Notes under the pieces: model-generated
What the model was told of the DNA's origin: nothing
The model's input: the letters and a program-made list of their open reading frames with translations, nothing else
The model's database searches: none
Assembly: GCF_002561455.1 (NCBI RefSeq)
Contig: NZ_NTUP01000066.1
Coordinates: 170,802-234,801, forward strand
Direction: 5' to 3'
Length of the DNA stretch: 64,000 nucleotides
DNA from: Bacillus sp. AFS015802
Lineage (GTDB): Bacteria; Bacillota; Bacilli; Bacillales; Bacillaceae_B
Position numbers and translations under genes: made by a program
Shown: positions 41,340 through 50,013 of the stretch, one piece after another
Layout of the letters: the number at the start of each line of letters is the position of its first letter
Numbering within the stretch: position 1 is the first letter of the stretch

Positions 41340-42320
41340 ATGAATGAATTAAAAGGGATCCATCATGTTACGGCCATCGCAAGCAGTGCCGAGAAAATAT
41401 ATGAGTTCTTCACTTATGTGCTCGGGATGCGCCTTGTGAAAAAAACGGTGAATCAAGATGACATCCAGACGTACCATCTGTTCTTTGCCGACGATAAGGG
41501 AAGTGCGGGAACTGATATGACATTTTTCGATTTCCCGAACATCCCGAAAGGAACTCATGGAACGAATGAAATCTCAAAGACTTCCTTCCGTGTTCCAAGT
41601 GATGAAGCACTGGATTACTGGGTAAAGAGATTCGATCGGCTGAATATCGATCATTCCGGTATCCGCGTTCAATTCAATAAGAAAACACTGTCGTTCACAG
41701 ACTTTGATGATCAGCAGTATCAATTGATATCAGATGAAGGAAACAACGGAGTCCCATCCGGTACTCCGTGGCAGGATGGACCGATTCCACTGGAGTACGC
41801 CATCACGGGTCTGGGCCCGGTCTTCATCCGGATCAGGGAATTCGATTTCTTTAAAGGGATGCTGGAGGAAGTCCTTCTATTCAGGGAAATTGGAAGTGAG
41901 GGCAAATCCCACCTATTCGAGGCAGGTGAAGGAGGTAATGGGGCGCAGGTTATAGTTGAGCATGATACTTCTATGCCACAGTCCCAACAAGGATATGGGA
42001 CAGTCCATCACGTTGCCTTCCGCGTCGCTGACCGCGAGGAGCTGAACCAATGGATTGACCGGATCGAGGGGATGGGATTCCACACATCAGGCTACGTGAA
42101 TCGATTCTTCTTTGAATCCCTTTATGTCAGAGTTTCTCCTCATATCCTGTTTGAATTTGCCACCGATGGCCCTGGTTTCATGGGGGATGAACCGTACGAG
42201 ACGCTGGGAGAAAAGTTGTCACTGCCTCCTTTCCTCGAATCCAAGAGAGCAGAAATTGAGAGTAGAGTCCGCCCGATCGATACGACCAGAAGCACGAAAG
42301 ACATCAAGAAAGAGTATTAG
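41340..42320 (+). CDS. second ring-cleaving dioxygenase (MhqO-like)
   Basis: 326-residue paralogue of the enzyme at 38056-39042, with the same GIHHVTAIASSAEKIYEFFTYVLGMRLVKKTVNQDD start, YGTVHHVAFRV in the second half and LFEFATDGPGFMGDEP end. Metal-ligand histidines at HH in both halves are kept. AAAGGAGAATGTTAG precedes the ATG, 20 bases after LtrA. Last gene of the cluster, closed by a GGGAC element and a terminator. Confidence 0.92.
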   Translation: MNELKGIHHVTAIASSAEKIYEFFTYVLGMRLVKKTVNQDDIQTYHLFFADDKGSAGTDMTFFDFPNIPKGTHGTNEISKTSFRVPSDEALDYWVKRFDRLNIDHSGIRVQFNKKTLSFTDFDDQQYQLISDEGNNGVPSGTPWQDGPIPLEYAITGLGPVFIRIREFDFFKGMLEEVLLFREIGSEGKSHLFEAGEGGNGAQVIVEHDTSMPQSQQGYGTVHHVAFRVADREELNQWIDRIEGMGFHTSGYVNRFFFESLYVRVSPHILFEFATDGPGFMGDEPYETLGEKLSLPPFLESKRAEIESRVRPIDTTRSTKDIKKEY

Positions 42321-42366
42321 GAGCACGGAGACGGTTCTTGTGCTTCCGAAAAAGGAAGCGTGAACG
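42321..42366. repeat. GGGAC-type dispersed palindrome (degenerate)
   Basis: GAGCACGGAGACGGTTCTTG and GGAAGCGTGAACG, GAAGC-arm type, starting at the dioxygenase stop. Confidence 0.55.
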
Positions 42367-42370
42367 TGAA

Positions 42371-42412
42371 AACGGCCGCAGTCACTCATGGGTGATGTGC
42401 GGCTGTTTTTTT
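42371..42412. terminator. rho-independent terminator
   Basis: AAAACGGCCGCA and TGCGGCTGTTTTTTT around a short internal hairpin (ACTCATGGGTGA). Ends the quinone cluster and the converging LysR gene. Confidence 0.85.
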
Positions 42413-43304
42413 ACCGTTGGATCAACTCTCTGACGATCTTGGTAAACTGTCGGCCTTCTTTGGAAAGGGAAGGCTTCTTGGGATACATAGCCCAGAAATC
42501 GTACCCGGTGACGTGTTCCTTTCTCAAAGGGATAATCGCCAGGTTTCCATTCAGGACGTCCTGGTGATTCTTAAAGGTGAAATCATAGATGATGCAGATC
42601 GCCTGCCCGTCAAGGACGGCTTTCTTCAATACTTCAATATTATTTGATGTGAAGAGGATGGAAGAATCCTTGATATACTGCTCGTTCAGGGCTTTGGCCC
42701 GCTTGGAGTTATAGATCACGATCTTCTCGTTGCGGATATCTTCTTCCAAGAGGAATTCCTTATGGTAAAGAGGGGAGTGCTTGCTGACACACGCACATGC
42801 CTCACCTGTGTATAAGCGTTCATAGCCAATGGATTCACGCAAAGACTGCTTCCGTAATTCTTCCTTCGTAAACGGGGAGAAAGCGAGATCAACGTCCCTG
42901 CAGGAAAACGCTTCCCATACTTCATCCTGATCCATCTCAATGATTTCAATCTCTACATAAGGATGTTCCTGATTGAAGAGCACGAAAGCATCGTACAAAA
43001 CATATGTCATGGAGGGCCCGCACCCTATTTTCAAAGAAGTCGAGGGAGGGGTTTCCGAAAGTTCAGTTTGCAGTTCCTCGAGCTTCTCCAGAATATCGAT
43101 TCCCGTATGGATGATCTTTTTGCCATCTCGAGTGGGCACCGTTCCTTGCCTAGAGCGGTTGAAAATTGTGACGCCGAGTTCCCGTTCCAGCTGAGTGATC
43201 GACTGGCTGACAGCAGAAGGGGATAAATGCAGCTTCTTGGCAGCCCTTGTTATGGAACGTTCTTTCGTGACCTCTAAGATGTACTTGATTTGGTCCATAT
43301 TCAT
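42411..43304 (-). CDS. LysR family transcriptional regulator
   Basis: 297 residues: winged helix MDQIKYILEVTKERSITRAAKKLHLSPSAVSQSITQLERELG at the N-terminus and a type 2 periplasmic-binding fold from about residue 90. Convergent with the dioxygenase cluster, with no divergent partner visible at its own 5' end (a 203-base gap before the Spo0E-like gene). Start chosen as ATG 43304 downstream of GGAG; ATG 43298 and 43322 remain possible. Regulon unknown. Confidence 0.88.
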   Translation of the reverse strand: MNMDQIKYILEVTKERSITRAAKKLHLSPSAVSQSITQLERELGVTIFNRSRQGTVPTRDGKKIIHTGIDILEKLEELQTELSETPPSTSLKIGCGPSMTYVLYDAFVLFNQEHPYVEIEIIEMDQDEVWEAFSCRDVDLAFSPFTKEELRKQSLRESIGYERLYTGEACACVSKHSPLYHKEFLLEEDIRNEKIVIYNSKRAKALNEQYIKDSSILFTSNNIEVLKKAVLDGQAICIIYDFTFKNHQDVLNGNLAIIPLRKEHVTGYDFWAMYPKKPSLSKEGRQFTKIVRELIQR

Positions 43305-43507
43305 ATCAGTTAAACACTCCATTAAGTTTTTCTTTATTATATGTTAAATTTGATTAAATTTACTTAAATAAGTTCAGGGAATTATACTAGTGATAGGTTG
43401 CTTGAAGCCGCTTCTCATTAACAGGATGGATGACCGGGGGATATCCCATACATTCAGAGGAGAGGGTTGCATGAAGCAGTCTTATAAGTAGAAGCTGGAG
43501 GATCCAC

Positions 43508-43672
43508 ATGATTAGTGAACGCCCTGCCATTTATGAGCAGATAGAAGAAATGAAAGAACAGTTAAGACAGTCCGTTAAGCAGAGCGGTATAAATAGTCAA
43601 CAAACCATCCACATCAGCCAAAAGCTTGATGCATTATTAAACCTGGCGGAAAAGAGGAAGCCGTCCCTTTAG
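43508..43672 (+). CDS. Spo0E-like aspartyl-phosphate phosphatase
   Basis: 54-residue peptide, MISERPAIYEQIEEMKEQLR at the start, with the Spo0E family core ISQKLDALLNL: the SQxLD motif is at residues 37-41. Spo0E-type two-helix phosphatases remove phosphate from Spo0A and restrain sporulation. TGGAGGATCCAC precedes the ATG. Two KinB-like kinases elsewhere in the window would act in the opposite direction on the same relay. Confidence 0.82.
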   Translation: MISERPAIYEQIEEMKEQLRQSVKQSGINSQQTIHISQKLDALLNLAEKRKPSL

Positions 43673-43748
43673 GACAGTTGAACAAGGGGGCGGTTCTAAG
43701 TATGCACAGTGAACGGATCAACAAAGAAAATCTGAATGTCCAATAGAA

Positions 43749-43774
43749 AGAGGGAAGTCCCGAAACTTCCCTCC
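43749..43774 (-). terminator. terminator-like hairpin
   Basis: GAGGGAAGT-CCCGAA-ACTTCCCTC, 16 bases past the minus-strand DUF1311 stop, followed on that strand by TTTCTATT. Confidence 0.7.
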
Positions 43775-43789
43775 ATAAACTTACTTCAT

Positions 43790-44404
43790 TTAATCCGTCA
43801 TATACTCCTCCACCAATTCATAGCACCGAGCCTTCGTCGACTCATACAACGAGATGTACCAAGCGACATATTCAAACGTGCCACCCTCATACTTCAGTCT
43901 TTCCTTCTCTGCCTTTTCTTCTTTCAGGTTAATCCATTTCACTTGTTCCGTTTGTAGTTCCGCCATGACCTCTGGCGAAAGCTCTTTTTTCAACAGGGCA
44001 TACATCTCATTCAAGGCATCATCATATTTTTCGTAAGATACTCCGTAGTAGCTTTTCATGGCGTTGGTGACGCCTTTATCTGAATCCTTCTTTTCCGGCA
44101 TGGCATCGAGTTCTTTTTGGATGTTGTCCAGTTTTTCTATGTAGGTTTGTTTACCTTCTGCTTTTTTGACTGGAGTATCCTGTTCTGAGCTGTCTGTGTC
44201 ATTCTTTTCTGCGGATGGTTCTTCTGTTTGGTCCTTTTCATTGATATCCGATACGGATGAGTCATCCTTCTCTGTGCTTGCGGGAACTGCCTCCGATTCA
44301 GGCTGATTGGCAGCATCCTCTCCGGAAGATTGGCTACAGGCGGACATTCCCGCGAATAACATAGCGGATAAGGTCACCGTGGTAAACATGTTCCTTCTCT
44401 TCAT
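43790..44404 (-). CDS. DUF1311 (LprI-like) lipoprotein
   Basis: 204 residues: signal peptide with lipobox MSAC near residue 20, a long Glu/Asp/Ser-rich linker (to about 90), then a DUF1311 domain including DDALNEMYALLKKELSPEVMAELQTEQVKWINLKEEK and a C-terminal cysteine (ARCYELVEEY). DUF1311/LprI proteins include lysozyme inhibitors, but many are uncharacterised. ATG at 44404 follows GGGAGCAGTAACA. Monocistronic. Confidence 0.82.
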   Translation of the reverse strand: MKRRNMFTTVTLSAMLFAGMSACSQSSGEDAANQPESEAVPASTEKDDSSVSDINEKDQTEEPSAEKNDTDSSEQDTPVKKAEGKQTYIEKLDNIQKELDAMPEKKDSDKGVTNAMKSYYGVSYEKYDDALNEMYALLKKELSPEVMAELQTEQVKWINLKEEKAEKERLKYEGGTFEYVAWYISLYESTKARCYELVEEYMTD

Positions 44405-44549
44405 TGTTACTGCTCCCATCTCTTGTAAAAAATTCAATTCTTGGATTATTTTAACATACCCAAATATATCCTTCTAATATCCCTCTTTACCGTTCCCAAG
44501 TCGAACTCCCTTCTGGTAAAATTAGGATTATGAATCTGGTAAACTGAAC

Positions 44550-44579
44550 AGGCCGAGGGACCTGTCCCCGTGGCTCACT
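44550..44579. repeat. GGGAC-type dispersed element
   Basis: GGCCGAGGGACCTGTCCCCGTGGCTCA, ending one base before the ribosome site of the next gene. Confidence 0.6.
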
Positions 44580-44590
44580 GGAGGTGCTGT

Positions 44591-46312
44591 ATGCATACGA
44601 TCAAAACGAATTTCGTTTTTAAAAAGATTGACCCGATCACCAAAGGCTGGTCGAGTGATAAGAAGTATTATGTGGAAGCAGAAACAGGAGAAAGGCTGCT
44701 GCTCCGGACGGCGGACGCCTCCGAATATGAGAGTAAGAAGAGCGAATTTGAAGCGATGAAGCGTTTGGCTGAATCGGGCCTTCCGATGTCGAAGCCTTTG
44801 GAATTTGGAATGTGTGATGATGGCCAACTAGTGTATACCCTTTTTACCTGGTGTGAGGGAGAAGATGCTGCGGAGATCCTCCCGAAGCTGACGGATACGG
44901 AGCAATATGAGCTTGGTCTGAAGTCGGGCCGTTATCTGCGGGAAGTCCACTCCACACCTGCGCCTCCAGAGGAGGAAAGGTGGGAAACGAAGTTCAATCG
45001 AAAAGTGGATAAGAAGATAGAGCAGTACCAGGATTGTCCCCTCAAGATCGAAAGCGGTGACCTTATCTTAGAATACATAGAGGCAAACAGGCATCTCCTC
45101 GCCGGCCGTCCGCAAACCTTCCATCACGGTGATTACCACGTGGGGAATATGGTCATTTCCGAAGCTGGTGAACTCTCCATCATCGATTTCAACCGCCATG
45201 ATTTCGGTGATCCTTGGGAAGAGTTCAACCGCATCGCCTTCAGTGCATCGGCGAGTCCCCATTTTGCCACGGGACAGCTCGATGGCTATTTCAACGGAAG
45301 ACCGCCGGAGGATTTCTTCAAGCTCATGGCCTTTTACATCAGCAGCAATATGCTGTCCTCCATCCCGTGGGCGATGAGGTTCGGTGAAGAGGAAATTGCC
45401 GTCATGAAGAAGCAGGCGAAGGAAGTGATCGGCTGGTTTGACGGGATGACAAATCCTGTGCCGACGTGGTATGTGGAGGACTTTTATGTTCAGTACATCG
45501 ATGGCATTCCGTATAAATTAAAGGCACTGTTCGATTTCTCTTTTATAAAAAAGTACGGAGAAGTCTTTAAAGTCTATGACGATCAGGACTCGGGCAATAT
45601 CTGTTTCGGGGTCAGGGACGGTGAAGAGAGACGGTTCATCAAATTCGCCGGTGCCCCGACCGTGCGATTTGAAGGCAAACCGGAAGAGGCGATCGCCGGG
45701 TTGAAGTCTGCCGTGAACGTGTATGAAGATCTGGCTCATCCCCATTTAGTGAGATTGATCCGGGCCGAGGAAGTCGGTGAAGGGTTTGCCGCCATCTTTG
45801 AATGGACGGACGGGGAATGCATGGGGAGGATGTATCCCCGGTCACGGGAGAAGTTCATGCAGATGACAGACAGCACAAGGTTGAACGTCTTCCATGCCAT
45901 CCTCGACTTTCACATTCATACAGTGGAGAAAGGGTATGTGGCCATCGATTTCTACGACGGCAGTATTTTATATGATTTTGTGAAAAAAGAGACCGTGATC
46001 TGTGATATCGACCTGTATTCTAAACGCCCCTATATCAACACAATGGGCAGGATGTGGGGGTCATCACGCTTCATGTCGCCTGAAGAATTCCAGGAAGGTG
46101 CAGCGATTGATGAAATCACGAACGTGTATGTGATGGGAGCCACGGCCTTTGCGTTGTTTGGCGGCGAGAAGGATCGTTCCATGGGAAAATGGAGACTGAG
46201 CGGAGAGTTATATGAAGTGGCGCTGAGAGCGGTGAGTGATGACCGGGAAAAGCGTCAGCAGTCGCTTACGGAGTTTAAGAGAGAGTGGGACAGGCGCGTT
46301 GTCCCCGTTTAA
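44591..46312 (+). CDS. fusion of aminoglycoside-phosphotransferase-like and protein-kinase-like domains
   Basis: 573 residues. Residues 1 to about 285 form an APH/choline-kinase-like domain: catalytic HHGDYHVGN (D181) and metal-binding IDFNRHDFGDP (D199). From about 305 a second kinase-fold domain begins (FSFIKKYGEVFKVYDDQDSGN as the nucleotide loop region, FIKFAGAP as the lysine strand), with catalytic-loop-like YVAIDFYDGSILYD (D453) and DIDLY (D472/D474) in place of DFG. Both sets of acidic residues are kept, so both may be active. ATG follows GGAGGTGCTGT. Small-molecule kinase is the likeliest role for the N-domain; substrate unknown. Confidence 0.85.
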   Translation: MHTIKTNFVFKKIDPITKGWSSDKKYYVEAETGERLLLRTADASEYESKKSEFEAMKRLAESGLPMSKPLEFGMCDDGQLVYTLFTWCEGEDAAEILPKLTDTEQYELGLKSGRYLREVHSTPAPPEEERWETKFNRKVDKKIEQYQDCPLKIESGDLILEYIEANRHLLAGRPQTFHHGDYHVGNMVISEAGELSIIDFNRHDFGDPWEEFNRIAFSASASPHFATGQLDGYFNGRPPEDFFKLMAFYISSNMLSSIPWAMRFGEEEIAVMKKQAKEVIGWFDGMTNPVPTWYVEDFYVQYIDGIPYKLKALFDFSFIKKYGEVFKVYDDQDSGNICFGVRDGEERRFIKFAGAPTVRFEGKPEEAIAGLKSAVNVYEDLAHPHLVRLIRAEEVGEGFAAIFEWTDGECMGRMYPRSREKFMQMTDSTRLNVFHAILDFHIHTVEKGYVAIDFYDGSILYDFVKKETVICDIDLYSKRPYINTMGRMWGSSRFMSPEEFQEGAAIDEITNVYVMGATAFALFGGEKDRSMGKWRLSGELYEVALRAVSDDREKRQQSLTEFKREWDRRVVPV

Positions 46313-46323
46313 AAATGGATTTG

Positions 46324-46351
46324 TGAGCCACGGGATCTGTCCCCGTGGCTT
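46324..46351. repeat. GGGAC-type dispersed palindrome / terminator
   Basis: GAGCCACGGG-ATCTGT-CCCCGTGGCT, 9-base arms, 11 bases after the fusion-kinase stop. Confidence 0.7.
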
Positions 46352-46463
46352 TCAAAATGCCCATTTCACTTTTATCTTCTCTTAATAAAGGGTAAAGAAG
46401 AACTATGTATTCCTATTATTCTGATTTTGGAAGAAGGAATAAATGTATAGAAAGGGTTGATAC

Positions 46464-47639
46464 ATGGTGAACGAAATGAATGATGACAAGAGGGGAAGGA
46501 AGACAAGGGTAAAACCAGTGAGAACGGCCATTGTGTCCTTTGTTCTTGGCGTGCTGGTGATGTTCCTGGTGATTGAAGGTTTCAATATCCCCGGTAAGGA
46601 GGGGACAGAAGAGGCGACTTCTAAGTCGACGACCGTGAAGGCTAGTGCTGAGGGTGTTGATGGAGGAGGTTCCATTGCAGAAGCGGTTGAGAAGAGCCGG
46701 CCATCCGTCGTCAGTGTGGTAAATTTTAAAGGCGGAAATATGTTCGAAGGCTCTGAACCTCAACCAGCAGGATCTGGTTCGGGTGTCATTTATGAAAAAG
46801 AAGGAAATAAGGCTTACATTGTCACCAACCATCACGTTGTGGAAGGGGCTTCTAAGCTCGAAGTCGCGTTGAATGATGGGTCCAAGATCCCTGCTAAACT
46901 GCTTGGTTCCGATGCACTGTTGGATTTGGCGGTTCTGGAAGTGGATTCGGGGAAAGTGAAGGATGTGATTGAAATAGGGAAATCATCAAGTCTTAAGCCG
47001 GGTCAACGTGCCATTGCCATCGGGAATCCATTAGGGTTCCTGGCCGGGACTGTCACGGCAGGGGTCATCAGTGCCGCCGACCGTTCCATGCCTGTTGATA
47101 TCAATAAGGATGGGGCAGTGGATTGGCAGTCCGAAGTGATTCAGACGGATGCCTCCATTAATCCCGGGAACTCAGGAGGCGCGTTGATTAATATGGATGG
47201 TGAGCTGATTGGCATCAATTCCTCCAAGATCGCGATGGAAAATGTAGAAGGAATCGGATTCGCCATTCCTGTGGATATTGCCCTTCCCGCTCTGAAGGAT
47301 CTGAGGGAGTACGGGGAAGTGAAGCGCCCATTCATCGGCATCGTACCGGTTTCATTATCGCAGATTCCGTCTCAATACTATGATGAACCACTCAATCTTC
47401 CTGATGAAGTGAAGGAAGGAATCGTCGTCAGACAAGCGGAGCCTGGTACACCTGCAGGAGAAGCTGGTTTGCAGCAATATGATGTCATTACCATGCTGGA
47501 TGGTGAGAAAATGACGAAAGTCAGTGACCTGAGGAAATATCTTTATAACGAAAAGGAAGTAGGCTCCAAAGTGGAAGTGACCTACTACCGGAATGGAGAA
47601 CAGAAGACGACGACCTTAACGCTTAGCGATTTACAGTAG
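46464..47639 (+). CDS. HtrA-like S1C serine protease
   Basis: 391 residues: one N-terminal signal anchor (about 24-43), trypsin-like domain with triad H124 (TNHHVVEG), D154 (LDLAVLEV) and S237 (NPGNSGGAL), then a PDZ domain (about 285-390; GIVVRQAEPGTPAGEAGLQQYDVIT). Membrane-anchored protease/chaperone clearing misfolded secreted proteins. A paralogue at 50014-51297 flanks the other side of a PBP gene. Followed by a strong terminator. Confidence 0.93.
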   Translation: MVNEMNDDKRGRKTRVKPVRTAIVSFVLGVLVMFLVIEGFNIPGKEGTEEATSKSTTVKASAEGVDGGGSIAEAVEKSRPSVVSVVNFKGGNMFEGSEPQPAGSGSGVIYEKEGNKAYIVTNHHVVEGASKLEVALNDGSKIPAKLLGSDALLDLAVLEVDSGKVKDVIEIGKSSSLKPGQRAIAIGNPLGFLAGTVTAGVISAADRSMPVDINKDGAVDWQSEVIQTDASINPGNSGGALINMDGELIGINSSKIAMENVEGIGFAIPVDIALPALKDLREYGEVKRPFIGIVPVSLSQIPSQYYDEPLNLPDEVKEGIVVRQAEPGTPAGEAGLQQYDVITMLDGEKMTKVSDLRKYLYNEKEVGSKVEVTYYRNGEQKTTTLTLSDLQ

Positions 47640-47650
47640 TTGTCTATCAA

Positions 47651-47695
47651 AAAAGAGAGGCCCCCAAGCACATGCTGCTTAGGGGCCTCTCTTTT
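47651..47695. terminator. strong bidirectional terminator
   Basis: AAAAGAGAGGCCCC and GGGGCCTCTCTTTT arms with AAGCA/TGCTT inner pairing, between convergent htrA-like and PBP genes. Confidence 0.9.
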
Positions 47696-47698
47696 GAT

Positions 47699-49798
47699 TT
47701 ATTCGCTCTCTTCCTTTTTTAATTCAAAATACGTATCCATGACCCGTTTGGAAATGACTTTATTGATGTAAGGATCATGTTCCTGGTGGGACCATGGGAC
47801 GACGGTTGAGAAGGCGATTTCCGGATTGTTGAATGGTGCATATCCGATAAGAGTCGTGTTGTAGGTTGGTTCGGCACTCTCCATATCCGGTCCTTTGTAA
47901 AAGGCCTCAGCTGTTCCCGATTTCCCGGCTGCATTGTACGGAGCATCCTTGAACAGATTGGCCGTACCTTCTGCCCCGTGAAAGACCCGGTAGAATCCTT
48001 TTTGAACGTGTTCGATTTCTTTACGGGATGCATCGATCCGGTTCAGCACCTCTGGTTCCTGCTTATACACGACGCTCCCTAACCGGTGCGGCTGGTTGGA
48101 AGGTTCACGTACTTCTTTTAACAGATGGGGCTGAACCCGTTCTCCTCCATTGGCGATGCTGGAAACGTATTGTGCCAGCTGCATGGGTGTGTAGGTGTCA
48201 TATTGCCCGATCGCAAAGTCAAGGAGCAGTCCCGGATGTTCAGCGGTTCCCTGATATCCGGGAGACTCCCCGGGGAGATCGATTCCCGTTGGCACACCCA
48301 GACCCATTTGGGCGAAATGTTCCCTGAAGGTACGGAATGGGTCGCCTTTCAGGTGAATCGGTTCGTGAGGGAGATATCGGTTCCCGGCAATCCGGAGAGC
48401 CACTTTCCACATGTATGCGTTAGAGGATTTCTCCAGGGCATAGAGATCACTGATCGGTCCCGTTTGCTGTCCCCATACATTGAACCATGACGTTTTCTTA
48501 GGTGTTCCTTTAATATAGAGGGGCTCATCCACGATCATTTCACCAGGCTCAATGTGATTGGTCATGTACCCGGTCAAAAGGGTGGCCCCTTTGACGACGG
48601 AGCCTGATTCATAGGAAGTGGTATATGCTCCTAAAGAATAATCCTCAAATTCAATTTTTCCGTTTGGATGGATTTCCTTCACTTTCTGACCGACCATCGC
48701 CTCGATTTCCCCCGTGTGAGGGTCCATCATGACGACAAAGGCACGGTCCAGATAAGGAGAACCCTTTGTACCGATGTGTTTCGATAGTTCTTCTTGTACG
48801 ATTTTCTCGATCTCTTTTTGCAGTTCAACATCGATGCTGAGCACAAGGTCCTTGCCGCTCTGTCCCTTCTGGATGACCTTTGTCCCGACGACCTGCCCAT
48901 CCTTGATGATGTTTTTTACCTTCTTTTTCTGACCGTTCAATAAGTCTTCATACTTTAATTCCAGGTAACTTGTTCCCACACGGTCATTCCGGTTATATCC
49001 TTCTGCCAGATATTTTTGGATGAGATCTTTCGGAATCCCTTCCCTGGTAGACGATACGTCTCCAAGCACGGAACGTAGAGTGTGATCAAGGGGATAAGCC
49101 CTGGTCCAATCCGTGGTGACGTTCACCCCCGGCAATTGATCGAGATGTGCGCTCACCTGTGCATATTCCGTGATGGTCACCCCTTTGTTCTTCACGATTT
49201 GAGGGGAAAGGGCATACCCTTTTGAAATAGTTTGATAGATGGCGAGCACTTCACATTCTTCTTGGGTAAAAGAAGACCATTCCTTTTCACTGATGCGGTC
49301 AAGCTTCAGTTGATAAATCTTCTGATCGGCTTCTTTCGCTGAAAGCCCCTTCTCACCCTGGATGCGGTCGACTTCAGAAGGGGAGACCTTCTTCTCTGCC
49401 TTGGATGGATTCATCAGGATCCAGAAATCCTTCTTATCCCTTGTCGTGAGCGATTCGGTCTCGACGTCAATCATCCCAGCCAGCTTCTTGGCCACCTGCA
49501 TCAATTCCTTCTGAGTCGAATCCGACGTCCGGGTAAAGGTGATCGCCCGCTGTGGTTTATTATCGACAATCACCTTTCCGTTCCGGTCATATATGCTCCC
49601 TCTCGGAACGGGAGAATCCACCGTCAGGCTTTCCTTCTTCTCAACCGCCTTTTCATAAGACTGTCCGTTCGCAATCTGAACCATGCCGAGCCTTACGATC
49701 AGCGCGCTGAATAAAAAAAACACGGTAATAAAGAGAATCTTCATCCGTTTAGGAAGTACCCTCTTTATGGTCCGCTCTGTTCTGTTTTTTTCCTTCAT
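47699..49798 (-). CDS. class B penicillin-binding protein (PBP2/PbpA-PbpH-like transpeptidase)
   Basis: About 699 residues. One N-terminal helix (about 20-38), dimerisation/pedestal domain (from VPRGSIYDRNG to about 300), then transpeptidase domain with SVVK (S400), SSN (the SxN motif) and KSGTAE. Crosslinks peptidoglycan at the outer membrane face; the PbpA/PbpH subgroup acts in rod elongation. Ribosome site is weak; ATG 49798 (MKEKNR) was chosen, 49810 and 49819 are alternatives. Divergent from the second HtrA gene with 215 bases between. Confidence 0.9.
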   Translation of the reverse strand: MKEKNRTERTIKRVLPKRMKILFITVFFLFSALIVRLGMVQIANGQSYEKAVEKKESLTVDSPVPRGSIYDRNGKVIVDNKPQRAITFTRTSDSTQKELMQVAKKLAGMIDVETESLTTRDKKDFWILMNPSKAEKKVSPSEVDRIQGEKGLSAKEADQKIYQLKLDRISEKEWSSFTQEECEVLAIYQTISKGYALSPQIVKNKGVTITEYAQVSAHLDQLPGVNVTTDWTRAYPLDHTLRSVLGDVSSTREGIPKDLIQKYLAEGYNRNDRVGTSYLELKYEDLLNGQKKKVKNIIKDGQVVGTKVIQKGQSGKDLVLSIDVELQKEIEKIVQEELSKHIGTKGSPYLDRAFVVMMDPHTGEIEAMVGQKVKEIHPNGKIEFEDYSLGAYTTSYESGSVVKGATLLTGYMTNHIEPGEMIVDEPLYIKGTPKKTSWFNVWGQQTGPISDLYALEKSSNAYMWKVALRIAGNRYLPHEPIHLKGDPFRTFREHFAQMGLGVPTGIDLPGESPGYQGTAEHPGLLLDFAIGQYDTYTPMQLAQYVSSIANGGERVQPHLLKEVREPSNQPHRLGSVVYKQEPEVLNRIDASRKEIEHVQKGFYRVFHGAEGTANLFKDAPYNAAGKSGTAEAFYKGPDMESAEPTYNTTLIGYAPFNNPEIAFSTVVPWSHQEHDPYINKVISKRVMDTYFELKKEESE

Positions 49799-50013
49799 TA
49801 CAATCACCATTTTATCCATTTGACTTTATTACAATTAAAACAAAGCCATGACAAAAACCCAAGAGATATGGTGCATCGTTCACGAAATCGATTCATTCAA
49901 CCAGAAATCTTCCCAACCTATACACACATTGTTAATAGTTTCGTAATATTTACCTCTTAAGATGAAATCAACAGCAAAGTTCAACAGGCAAAATCAATAG
50001 AGGAGGAAATAAC

